Source: Acanthaster planci
Lineage: Eukaryota > Echinodermata > Asteroidea > Valvatida > Acanthasteridae
Length of the DNA stretch: 64,000 nucleotides
Assembly (NCBI RefSeq): GCF_001949145.1
Contig: NW_019091514.1
Location: 1 to 64,000 of the forward strand
Direction of reading: 5' to 3'
Shown: piece after piece, positions 1 to 10,600 of the stretch
Layout: every line of letters starts with the position of its first letter
How positions within the stretch are numbered: the first letter of the stretch is position 1
The notes under the pieces: generated by a model
Databases searched by the model: none
Told to the model about the DNA's origin: nothing
Seen by the model: the letters and a program-made list of their open reading frames with translations, nothing else
Made by a program: the position numbers and the translations under genes

Positions 1-521
1 CAACCTTCAGTGTCGGGTGTTACATCTTGTTTAATTTATATAGTTTAGAACAGCAGCTCCCAACTGAATATCAACTATACAATAATCATGAGCAACAAAG
101 CCTAACAGTCCAATAAGTACAGTTGCGGAAATAATCGGCTGAGAGAGGTCGGTGAGTGAGTAACTGAAAGTATCTAAACCTTAGGAAAGATCATTTCAAC
201 ATGACCGATCAAATTGTTGTATTTCGATATTGCTGTACGCGGTTTGTGTGAGTTTGCATGAGAGGGTTGACCATTCCGACACATTGTTATCAGTAAGTTC
301 AAATGTTTGGAAATCAATTCGTTGATTGTTCACTTATAGTGGGGAAGTTGCGATTAGTTAAGCTATTCTGTTGATTATTAATTTCTGTTGGTTTTGGTGA
401 GTTAAAAGTCAAATAATTTATCAGTAGTTAACGCTGACACGACCTACTGTACCTTTCGAAACGATATTGCAGGAATGTTTGAAGAACTGGTCGTAGGCTT
501 ATCACTTCGCCAAGGTCCAGA
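1..521 (+). other. 5' leader of gene 1 with a probable 5'UTR intron
   Basis: No coding exon is seen upstream of the ATG at 522. A good donor (cg|gtgagtgag, at 151/152) and a good acceptor (gatattgcag|g, at 472/473) could remove a 321-bp 5'UTR intron, leaving a leader of about 151 plus 49 nt. The true transcription start may lie left of the window. This is inferred from splice signals only. Confidence 0.4.
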
Positions 522-660
522 ATGTGTGATTGCAAGTGCTGTCAAAGCTGGGGAAACTGCTGTCGGTATACATGCAGACTGCTAGTGGGAATTCTTTGTG
601 TACCTTTCCTCCTGGTCATCAGTCTACTTGCCCTGATTGTAGCGATCATTCTTTGCCCAT
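522..660 (+). CDS. Cysteine-rich small membrane protein, coding exon 1
   Basis: This exon encodes residues 1-46 of a predicted 121-residue protein. The start is the ATG at 522 (MCDCKCCQ...). The first 18 residues hold seven cysteines, including two CC pairs, followed by a hydrophobic segment at about residues 20-45 that should span a membrane. The exon ends at a consensus donor (CCCAT|gtaagt) after one base of codon 47. The membrane-proximal cysteines are plausible palmitoylation sites. I do not recognise the family and assign no function. The open frame continues a short way past the donor, but the spliced product joins a matching second exon at 983. Confidence 0.6.
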
Positions 661-982
661 GTAAGTCACGATCACGAGGTCTGAAAACGGTGACTCTACA
701 GAAGGTATTTGTTGCACTATAAACATTAATGTGACGTCATCACAGGACAAAAACTGACTGATGTAAAAATATTTGTGCCCAAAGGTAGATCTCCTTTCAC
801 CGACCAGGGCTTCGACAGGGCTCACATGTCTTGCCTTTTGGGGGAAGAAAAAAAAAGCATATATCCAATTGTAAATGGAGTAAGTTTTTAAACTCATGGC
901 TGGGGCTATAATGATCGTGGAATAACGATACATGCTATTTTTTTTAAAAGATGACTGACTGCGATTCTTTCTGGCGTTGCAG

Positions 983-1209
983 TAAAATGCTGTAGTCCTT
1001 GTTGCGCACCCTGTCTGGAAGCACTACAAAAAGGTTTGGTCTTCTTGCTGAAAGCGCCGTTCCTGTTCGTTATGTGGTGTGTTGGCAAGGTAACGACTGA
1101 AGATGACGAAGAGAAACAAGAGCTTCCCAAAAACGCTGCTGAGTACGGCACCAGTAAGGCCGAGGAACCAGCAGCGGACGGGAAGGAAACGGACACTAGC
1201 ACTACCTGA
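983..1209 (+). CDS. Cysteine-rich small membrane protein, coding exon 2 (C-terminus)
   Basis: The acceptor (ctggcgttgcag|TA) restores the frame exactly and continues with residues KCCSPCCAPC, mirroring the CC-rich N-terminus. A second hydrophobic stretch follows at about residues 64-81 (GLVFLLKAPFLFVMWCVG), then a polar acidic tail rich in Glu, Asp, Lys and Thr, with TGA at 1207-1209. The complete protein has 15 cysteines in 121 residues. Two cysteine clusters flank the first hydrophobic helix, so the protein is either a hairpin membrane protein or a single-pass protein with a palmitoylated re-entrant region. No AATAAA was seen just downstream. Confidence 0.6.
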
Positions 1210-1621
1210 TTTGAAAACGGAAATAGGCAACGGAATAACGAACAAGTACTGGTACTTTTGCCATAGACCATGCATGAATCTTTGACTTGTATTGTTTGCA
1301 TGCAACTGGGATTACGTAAGAACGTGGCAAGAAAGGCCAACAAGTCCTGAAAACCCACCCCTCAGCAACATCTGAATATGATTATTACACGCGTAAATCC
1401 ATTTTTTCGTTTTTTGAAAACTGTTGAACACGTCAGGTGAGATAAAAAGGGCCCCAATTTTCGTGATGCCTATTAGATAGAGTGCTGAAGACTGTGTGGC
1501 GTATGACGTTTTGCGCAGTGTGTTATGGAGCCATGCAAAACAGCTGGCCTCATCTCGTCTGTCTACTTCTCTGTGACCACCGAAAATACGGCCATTACAA
1601 AAAGAAGTCAGCTTAGGCGTC

Positions 1622-1774
1622 TAGTGGCGAAACTGGGGGCATGGGAGGCGTGACGCCCTCTACTATTCGAGTTCTCAGCTCCCCGTGTGTCCCCTATTGG
1701 GAATTACAGAAGGAAAACATGTGGTGATAGTCCGCCTTGGTCAATTGGTCAAATGCACCCCAGTTACGCCACTA
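1622..1774. mobile_element. hAT-like MITE (TAGTGGCG...CGCCACTA)
   Basis: The ends are inverted copies: tagtggcgaaactggggg on the left and the reverse complement of it, ccccagttacgccacta, on the right. It is 153 bp with no coding capacity. It belongs with the element at 3114. No clean target-site duplication was seen. Confidence 0.5.
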
Positions 1775-1879
1775 TACGAGTCTTTACACCCAGAACTAAA
1801 CATGCAGTTGCTTTGTTTTTGCAACCTGACAGTTCCATGCCACCGTACTGAACACGTGGAACATGGCACATAGATATGT

Positions 1880-2180
1880 ATTCATGTTTGAAGTTAAAGT
1901 CATTTTCAATTTTTGTTTCACTATTTCAAATGGTGTTTTGCTGGGTTTTTTGGGTTGTCTTAGTAATATTTCCATATTCATGAGTAAAACTGTGATGTCA
2001 TCATCCGAGAAGAAAAACCATAATGTTACAAGGATTTGTGCAAAGAAAATCGCATTTAAAAGAATTTTGCTGGCATAAATTTTCTCTTCGCTTTGGTGAT
2101 TCACTGTTGTGTGGGTACATAGTGACAAGAAAGTCATCAATCCTTTTCTCACAAATATTTTCAGTGAGTAAATTCTTGGT
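1880..2180. repeat. Degraded copy of the 30644 element
   Basis: It shares ordered blocks with the interior of 30644-31234, such as actgtgatgtcatc / actatgatgtcatc, aggatttgtgcaaagaaa / tgatttgtgcacaagaaa, and cactgttgtgt / tactgttgtgt. The terminal repeats are not clear here. Confidence 0.4.
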
Positions 2181-3113
2181 TCATATATAATTTGAACAGA
2201 AAAACAGAAGCACTGGGCCATTGTCTTTCCCGGTGATTACAGCAACACCGCCTTAGGCCAGAAAAGTACTGATAATTTTAAATGTTTAAAAGAGTGTACT
2301 TTTCAGTATATTTAACCTAATACGTGTAGATATCAATAAGTTTCATTAAATGAAAATCCATGTCTAAGAAAAAAATCATTGCAGATACACTTTAACCATG
2401 GCATAAGTTACACTGTACATATGTACATGTACCGACAAACGTTCAAGTCAGACAGAAAGTCACGTATCTCCTTCTCATGTCAAGGCTTCCGCGTTGATTT
2501 TAATGATATGAAAAAGCAAACGAAAATGCAGCTGTTAATTGAAATATGAGTTTAAATCGGTTGTATCAATATGGCATAATACTTCCGTAGGCTTCTCGGT
2601 CCGTGCAGTTTGGCACAATGTATTTTACAATTTTATTGTTGATATACTGCGTCTCATTATTTCAGGCTGAAAGACAATGGAGTATAGACTGGTAGGCCTA
2701 ACGCAGCAGTGGAGTTCCGTGCAAACTGCAATGATTCCGTTGCAGAAAATGCAGCGTTGATCCTGAATTGATAATTGTACTTCATTCATGAATGCGAAAA
2801 GTGTATACAATGTCACCGAGTGGCATACGACAAAACGAGACCGATAATTATTTACATTGACGTTCAGCATTTCTGCTTTGTAAATGAGAAGCTACATTCC
2901 GTGCCCCATTGTGTCGTTGAGGGCGTAGGTAGGTGGTGTGGTGTGGCGCAGAAAAAACTCCTCTTTGGGTCAATTCCGAGGGTGGATCACTTATCTCGTG
3001 AGTTGTGAGTGGTGTAGCTCTGGGATATCCCCGTCGACTCATTCAGGATCCTGTAATGGCACTAAAGGCACGCCACACATCTAATTGTGGGGGTTCACAA
3101 ACCCTGTGCGAAG

Positions 3114-3293
3114 CAGTGGCGTCACTACGGGGGGGGGGCACGTGCCCCCCAACGGAGGCCGGTCCCTCCCCTATTTGAAAATGGAAATGGAAAATATATA
3201 TATATACCTAGTTCAATTATTTTCAGTGCCCCGTGAAAAAAAATTGTGCACCCCAGGTGCCCCGTCAGCTGTAGCATCCTAGTTACGCCACTG
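3114..3293. mobile_element. hAT-like MITE with 8-bp target-site duplication
   Basis: A 180-bp element that begins CAGTGGCGTCACTACGG and ends with the inverted CTAGTTACGCCACTG. It is flanked by an 8-bp direct repeat with one mismatch (gtgcgaag on the left, gtgcgaat on the right). The CAGTGGCG terminus and 8-bp duplication are typical of non-autonomous hAT elements. Its interior has G- and C-homopolymer runs and no ORF. Confidence 0.7.
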
Positions 3294-4020
3294 GTGCGAA
3301 TTAAGTTACAGATTCCTCCCTTTCACGGCGCCCCCTACTGGTGTACTGGTTTCGTTTATGAGTGAAGAAGAACTGAATCAGCTTGCTTTTGTTTTACACA
3401 GTTCAGGCGTCCAAAGGTTGTTTATTTCAAGTCACGTTCTGTCTTAGTTACGTCACGAAGCATCGGCCCAATCACGCTCCCCGTGCCCGATACCACAGTC
3501 AACGAACCATCTAGGCTGGGACGGTATGGGTGCAGGTGCACCCCAGTGAGAACAAAAATTCTCACAAACATCAGCAGGTGTACTTCACAATTCTTTTAAA
3601 AATACCCACAACTCTCACAGGTATTCAGGCTGCATAGAAACACGATGATCAACAAGTCTTTCATTATCCTTTCAGTTTTGCCTGGTTGACTAATGACTTT
3701 TTGAAAAAAAAATCTTACCCAAAGTACACCACCCCAAAAACGACGGATATTTCCCTACATGGGAAAATTAGCCATTTTGAAAAAGCGTTCCTTTGCGAAA
3801 CGGATAAATAGTGCCTCTTCTGGATCTGATTGCATCCAAATTACTCAGAATTGGAAGCCCTAAGTCCAGGCCACAGGTCCAGTGCTAAATTTCTTCAATT
3901 CTCCAGTTCCATAGCTCTCGGCCTCTCTGATGTTGAATATCTTGAGTGCATAACTTCTATTGATGAGCTAGGCGGATAGAGTTTAGGCCTACTTAGTGGG
4001 TGCAACTGTACATTACATAT

Positions 4021-4197
4021 GAAGCAAACTATGGGACAGAGAGAACCCCCCCCCGCCTTTGTGTTGGTCATTGTTATACTGGTATCTCAGGAATTCTTTT
4101 CAGACATCTGGGGTTGTTAAGTGACAATAGGCTGAAGTGTGTATAGGGATTGGACTTGTTGGGGATACCCCTCTGTGCCATTTCATGCCTGGTATAC
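4021..4197 (-). mobile_element. Family C MITE, copy 1
   Basis: Inverted relative to the copy at 4339. One end reads gaagcaaactatgggacaga and the other, on the opposite strand, gtataccaggcatgaaatgg. Length about 180 bp. Other copies lie at 11155, 19193 and 44592. Confidence 0.6.
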
Positions 4198-4338
4198 TCC
4201 CACCCCAACAGACTCCCTTTTTGTCGCTCAGAGACTTTCTGTGCCGTCCCGTGCAACTGCAGACGAAGGGCCTACTAGGCCAGCTCATGATCACTGATCG
4301 GACTTTGGTTCACTGAGTTCACAGAGCACGCCTCATGC

Positions 4339-4523
4339 TATACCCAGCAAGAAATGAGACCGAGGGGTACCCCCCCAACATGTCCAATCCCTTATACACA
4401 TTCCAGACTATTGTTACTTAACACACCCCCCCCCCAAGATGTCTGAAAGGAATTCGCCAGATTCCTGCGAGACAATGACCAACACAAAGCAGGGGGGCTT
4501 CTCTCCGTCTCATACCCTGCTGC
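4339..4523 (+). mobile_element. Family C MITE, copy 2
   Basis: Starts tatacccagcaagaaatgag and ends ctctccgtctcataccctgc. It faces copy 1 across about 140 bp, so the two together form a large foldback. It shares tccagactattgttacttaa and a run of C with the copies at 19193 and 44592. Confidence 0.6.
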
Positions 4524-5209
4524 ACATGCCTCATACACATAGAGCGAACCGGCTTTGGGATCACTTATAAAGATATAGACCCTTGTGAAACAATCTGGCC
4601 CACAATATACGTGCCACACCCTAAGGAGGAGGGCGCCCTCGTCGAGACCACCGCCCCTATGCAGTAACCTCACATTACCGACTCAGCAATTACAATTACT
4701 ACTCGCAATGCTCTTTTGACTGAAGTCAACGGTGACCATCTTACCTTGCCAAATAGATTATAAACTGAAAAAAATTGCCTGGATTAAAACTACAGCTACC
4801 ACGAAAATGGGATATGTTCATTTCATTTCGGGGATAAAAATTGATTTCTGGTTCATTTCTGTCACCACAAATGGGTCTCGTTGTCTCCATCTTTACTACA
4901 CGCAAAGTTTTTTCTCTTTACAAAAGAAGAAGAAATGTCTCATTTTAGTCGAGCACAAAATGGAAGACCAACACGACTTCTTGCGCTCTCTCCGACAAGT
5001 TCCAAACACAATAACAGGTACCGACCCTGGCCTTATTTTAACCTTTATTAACCGCGCTGAGGATTGGGGAAATCCCCGACAGTTTCCCGCATGCCACGGG
5101 GTATTGTGAACTCGACTCTTTCTGATCAGAGAGGTTGAGAGAGTTGAATTAGCGAGTTAAGTTTAGAGCCACATGTTCTTATTCCCTCCTGACTTAAGAC
5201 GTACAAAGT

Positions 5210-5660
5210 TTTCGTATCCATGATGTGGACTTTTCAGATGCTTAATCCTACCCCAAAACACTCGAGCAATCGCTGTCATTCCGCCATGATATAGCGCCTC
5301 TTACCGGTGCAGTGCGTAAAAACGATGAACTTGTTATTCCTCATACATTATCCACTTTGAAAAACATGTGAGGGATAGGCAATATACCCCATAAAGACAC
5401 CATGAAGCGAGTGAATTATGAACCTAAGGTAAACTGTCTGGATCATTTGCACGTTTCATGTCAGGGAGTTCACGTTAGTTACAAAAACAGATGGTGTTGC
5501 TGATCTCTGCAATCGGCTTTGCAGTTAAAACTCAGTCTTGCCTACATTGAACCGCAAGCCTTCACCTGGAAATATAGAATAGACAAAAACAAATATGAAT
5601 TTCAAAAGAAACCAAGAAAATATATTGTTGTAACACTGCCATCATTTTCTCAACAAGTGC
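5210..5660. repeat. Dispersed repeat, copy 1 (partner 9510-9960)
   Basis: Several collinear blocks match 9510-9960: caatcgctgtcattcc / caatcactgtctctcc, gttcacgttagttacaaaaacagatg / gttcacgttggtacaaaaacagatg, gatctctgca, and a closing A-rich run ending aggaaaat or aagaaaat. The copies are diverged and non-coding. Confidence 0.45.
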
Positions 5661-7271
5661 ATAGGTTCACCTATGTTTCACTTCCATTCGACGTGTGAAA
5701 TTAACGACTTCGACCGTGCGGGGCATGACCGGACCCTCGTGAACCATACGGAATCATCCTTAGCAACTTGCCAATCGATCCTCCGTCACGGTTGAGCCTT
5801 CTTGTTTTGAAGACTTCGTTTGCACAAAGTTAAAAACGATCACACTGAAAGTCTTTGTATGTGCTCTAGAAGGTTTAAACCGAATGAAACAACACAGAAT
5901 CATGAAAGGAAATGCTACATAAATTTGAAATTTAGCCTTAAAGTGGTTGCTTAGATGATAAACCATTTCCCTCTTCAATAAATCTCCTGGTCTGTTTTTC
6001 ACTAAATTTCTCAATTTTAGAAGTTTTCCCAGAACAGTGAGATACTGAATACGACAGGCCAGAATCTCAACCACACCGTACAGTCAGTTCTATCTATAGC
6101 TAGATTTTTTGTTCGACTTTCTTGAGTTATAATTATTTGATACTTCGCTGCAGCGCGATCTACGTGTTTTACATGCACAAAAATCGCCGGTCCAGCCACG
6201 TTCCGTGCACGGTACACTGCAGACTGTGACGCCTACCGCGGCGTACATGTACATGTACATTATGTATGGAAATTCTCACCGGAGCCGGTGTATATCATGT
6301 TTTGTGGTTCATGCATGACTTGTATAGTACATGTAAAACTGAGGATATATACAATGAATCTCAATATTTCCTGGCAATGTAATAATGCCAGTTAAACCTC
6401 GGTTTCAATAATAAACTTCATGTTAACCTACTGTACTTTCGTGTTTGTCATTCGTTCCCGAGTCACTGAATTTGTACGTTCGCAAGGCCGTAAGATTTTG
6501 CGATAAACGGAATCAGTGCTAAGGTAGGTCGATATGCAAACGCGTCCAGTCGGGAAGAGAAAAAATCTAGCGGAAAACCGTCAGCAAATCTAAAACCTTC
6601 ACACCTTTTCCCACCACGGTCCACTTTTGAAAACTTCGGGAAAACTTGGAATTTTTTGTTTCGAGCCTTCAAAAATTGCATCAGAACGTAAACAACTACT
6701 GCTAACAAAAAGAGCTTTTTACAAAAATCACTAGTTTTGAACACTCTGGTACTATTTCTCAGTTTTATTGTCACAAAACACGTTAGGAAAAGGCCTTATC
6801 TTACAATATTTTGGGCAGGAATTTTTATTTCCCAAAAGTGAAATAAGACGTAAATTTCATGACATGAAGCAGCTGCTTACCCGGCACGAATTCTCATGGC
6901 CCTCTTTACGCATGCAAATTACCCTAAGCTGGGACATGCGCAGTTAAACTTTCCCCTAAAACATATGTAAGTACGGTTGGGATGGGTTCATTTGCGTATG
7001 GGGCGCAACTTCAGGTGCTAGCTATGCCTTCCCATTAAAAAAATTAAATAAATTGTTACATGTAACGAGGAAAAAAGCGTTTTCTGTTTTTCCATGGCGT
7101 AGTTTGTTCATGCGTGGGTTTTAAGACGATTAACTAAAACTTTTTCGGTAGTTTCATAAAAACAAGTGTCCCTCCTGACCTCTTTGAATGAACACCGTCC
7201 CACGGTATCATTGGAACAAGCTGTGGTTTTTCACTACTATTAAAGGTTAAAAGCCATTGTCAACAGTAAGT

Positions 7272-7304
7272 GGGAAAAGCCCACGCAGGGGGTATAATAT
7301 AAAT
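7272..7304 (+). promoter_or_regulatory. Probable core promoter of the C3-like gene
   Basis: A TATA-like stretch (tataatataaat, 7293-7304) lies about 260 bp before the exon 1 ATG, which fits a start near 7325-7335 and a leader of roughly 230 nt. Just upstream is the near-palindrome gtgggaaaagcccac, whose centre gggaaaagccc (7272-7282) resembles an 11-bp Rel/NF-kappaB-like site with one mismatch. C3 genes are NF-kappaB-responsive in vertebrates; extending that here is inference. Confidence 0.35.
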
Positions 7305-7561
7305 CAGGATCACCCGAGGCATTCACCTCTTACGGAGCTTGGCAAGTCCTCCGCCAAACTACCGTTATGTACCTGAAGTTTCATCTACCTAACAAACAGC
7401 TTAATGGTAGATTTGCAAAGCATAATATACCAGGATCCGGCTGGTGCCGCATATGAATGCTGGAGACGTAAATTAGGCCTATCAGCGTTGTTTATTTCTG
7501 GAGAGGAGAAGTGGTACTACATCGAACTTAGTGGTGAAAGAGAAGGCCTGACTCACTCAAG

Positions 7562-7617
7562 ATGCAGGTCTTCCTTGTCTTAAGTGCAGCATTCCACCTA
7601 CTTGCTGCTGCACAGGC
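7562..7617 (+). CDS. C3-like: C3-like exon 1: signal peptide
   Basis: ATG at 7562 with A at -3. It encodes MQVFLVLSAAFHLLAAAQ plus two bases of the next Ala codon, a typical secretion signal with an AQA cleavage motif. The donor is GC|gtaagt. The next exon is 4.3 kb away. An alternative start contiguous with exon 2 exists at 11918, so exon 1 is less certain than the rest. Confidence 0.65.
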
Positions 7618-10600
7618 GTAAGTACACTTCGTACGCCTTTCACTTCCTCTAAGATAAATAGCACAAGATGCTAGCCTCTTGATATTTTCTTCTGTGTTTG
7701 TCGGTGGCAAACGCCCAAACACATGTAAGCATCTTCGTAACGAGTGCAATGGTGGACCACCTATTGTTCATATTTTGTTCATATTTGATCCGTCATCATA
7801 TATTTTCGCGGTCGTCAGTCGTGGACGCTTTTAGTCAACCATGGGCCTATTACCTTCTGTTGTTCAAACGTCCATGGTTTAGATGTACAAAATCTACAAA
7901 TGAAAATATGGAGGTTTTCACGTGACGTAACACGGCGGGCAAATGGCATTTCAGGAAGTGTACCATGTCCGTGGAGGCGCGTGCATTTTTGAATCTAGGT
8001 CATTTTTGAATATTTCTATTGCCAATTTCATGTTCCAAAGAAATGCTGAGAGACTTCGAAGTCTGAATTTGAACGCTGACCGTGACCGCTGCCCTCTTCA
8101 GATCATAGGCTGCATCCGAATCTCTTGTCTAGAGCTAGGTCTAGGTCTTCGCTCCAATGGAAATGTGTGGAGACGCGCAGACAGTAGACCTAGCCGTAGC
8201 TCTGGAAGCCCGTTTCGGACACGGCCAGAGCCTTTCGCTTGACATCATCTTTGCAACTGCGTATACAACGTCAACAGGTGCGTGTGGGCGCGATGTGCAA
8301 AGTGTTCTCAACTCGTGCGTGTGCTGATCGAAATATGTTCGAATTACGGTGCAACCGATGTGCGTCATAAACACTGAAGTACAAAAATGTCGATGCATGC
8401 ACCAAACTGTAGGAAGCGACGTCGTTCGAGAGAGACTTAAGCGTAATTTGACAACTGAAATTAGAAGCCATTACTGCGGTGGCTTGGCGCTCTTGGGCAG
8501 GTGGTGCGCGTGCGTTACATGCCTCTTCGACCAGTAGGGTGTCGTGATTTACCAAAAAAGCACGCGCGCTTCAAGCCAAAGAATGTGCGTGTGAGTGCAG
8601 CGGCACTGCAGTTATGGCGTCTAATCGGGTGGTCCATAGTGTAATCTGGGCGTTTCGAAACAGTGCACCTCCAAGAGTTTGCAAGGCGCTGGCCAATTAA
8701 ATGCGCGAAATCTGTCAACCCAATGCGCGTTTGGAAATGGTCGACAAATTTCGCACGTTGTGATTGGTCAACACGTTGCAAAACTTTTTGAATCGCCCGT
8801 ATTCGGCGATCAGAAGCCATTATTTCGGTGGTACAAGGCTTGTGGATAGGTAGCGTGCGCGTTGTGGGCCTCTTTGAACAACAAGATGTCAAGTTATCAT
8901 AAGTAGATTTTTACTATCCACTCCGAGCGGATCAAAGGAGGGCGTGTTTTTGTAGTACTCACCACACAAGTACCGTGTGTCTGTAAAATGCATTCCCGCG
9001 AGAACCAGCGCGTGAACCAACACGCGCGCGTACTCCATTCGTTTGTACGGCATTTACTGGTTCTGAATGACGTCGCACTTCGGTACTCTATAATGGGATC
9101 AATGGCGTGTTTGACGTGGAGCACGCTGAGAACGCGTAACGAATTTATTCCTAATGTTTGGTCTTTGCGTACACGCAGAACGCGTGCACTTCAACTCAGG
9201 GCGGGTAACTTTCGACATTGTATATACTGTTCTAGAGTGCAACGATGTAGGCTACATTTCTGCGATACGCCTATCGGCCCTTCTCTTAAAGACGATTCAG
9301 TTCGCATTTAGTAGTGTTTCACAGCTGCATCAGGGTCTTAGTGAATTCACCTTTTGCCACATTTCTAACCACCACAGGTTGACAAATGTACAACGCAACT
9401 GTGACGTAAAGGAGCAGGCCCTCTAGCGTGGGCTTGTTTGTTTTCTTAATTACAGTTTACAAGATCTTTCTGTTTAAATGTTTCTTTGGTTTCCAAGTTT
9501 CCTTGCTTTTCAAAACCCAGCTGTATCAAGTGGACTTTTTAGTCGCTGATCCAGTTAGCAAGGCAATCACTGTCTCTCCTGCACGGTAACACTCTTCACC
9601 GATACACTGAGTAAAAATTGTTGAACAAAATAAGTAATTTTTTCTTCATACTTAATCACCTTTGCAACATTATGTGCCCAAGTAAGAGATAGGCTTTTCT
9701 TTCCTTCTATCAAACACGCGTAACTCGAGTAAATTATGGTCTTTTGGCAAATGTCCTGATCACGTTTCGTGTCAACGAGTTCACGTTGGTACAAAAACAG
9801 ATGTCGATCTCTGCATTGGGCTTCGGTGGTTAAACTGCAGTTCTCCCTACTTGAAATCACAGCCATGAACAGTGACGAAAAAAGTAAACATGAAAAGAGA
9901 AAGCAAGGAAAATCGATTGACACAAGTGGACTACGTGACTTGGCCGTGATTTTTTTGCGTTCCTTTTAAAAGCTACATGCAGTGGCGTGGCGTGCCATCG
10001 GATGTTACTGATGTTGCACTGAAAGTCAGAAATGGCGGCAACATGAAGAGCGCCACCATCATTTGACGCTATTTGAACAGTGCCGCTAGAATAATACAGA
10101 TTGTGTCGCTGACTGCTGAAAATACCTGATCTACCTTTTTCGTATCAAATCAATCCAATCAAAATGACCCTACTATACGCCAGTGAAGTGCTTTTATAGA
10201 TTTCCTGCGTATATCTACAGAACATTTCATGTTATTTTTAGATACTTCGAAGATACACCTGAGCGGCTTCCTGTCACAGGCTTCCAGAAACTTGTCCCCC
10301 ATGTTCACATAGAACTATGTGCCCCTTCCTTTCCAATAACATTTTCGGTTTTTGGCTCGATCATGCACGGTTTAATTGCCAATTGTAAAGCCTTTGTTCA
10401 GTCTAACGTTGTGCAAGTTTAGTCCTAATTTTGCTTTGAAAACTGCAGTCTGCCAACCTGTGAGTCCCGAGCTGGACCAAGAAAGGGCGTGATTTTTCCT
10501 AGCAACAGAGCTGCTTCTTTTCTGGGAGCTGCACTCTCTGGTTCACAAACAACTGTGAAATGCGCGCGTTAGGATCGCACTTGACGAGGTAATGAGCTGT

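Larger units (their letters stand above)
1210..7250. other. Spacer between gene 1 and the C3-like gene
   Basis: About 6 kb with no convincing exon: open frames are short, lack splice context and show no family resemblance. It holds short inverted-repeat elements at 1622-1774, 3114-3293, 4021-4197 and 4339-4523, a degraded copy of the 30644 element near 1880-2180, and a segment at 5210-5660 that resembles 9510-9960. The remainder is A+T-rich unique-looking sequence. Confidence 0.6.

Noticed and set aside
906-1358. 150-residue minus-strand open frame opposite gene 1 exon 2
   Set aside because: It is the antisense shadow of the exon on the + strand and of its flanks; its composition is phase-shifted low complexity and it has no family resemblance.
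2965-3010. 5.8S rRNA-like string gggtggatcacttatctcgtg
   Set aside because: About 20 bases resemble the start of 5.8S rRNA, but the following sequence does not continue the match and no ITS or 28S sequence is present. Chance or a tiny fragment.
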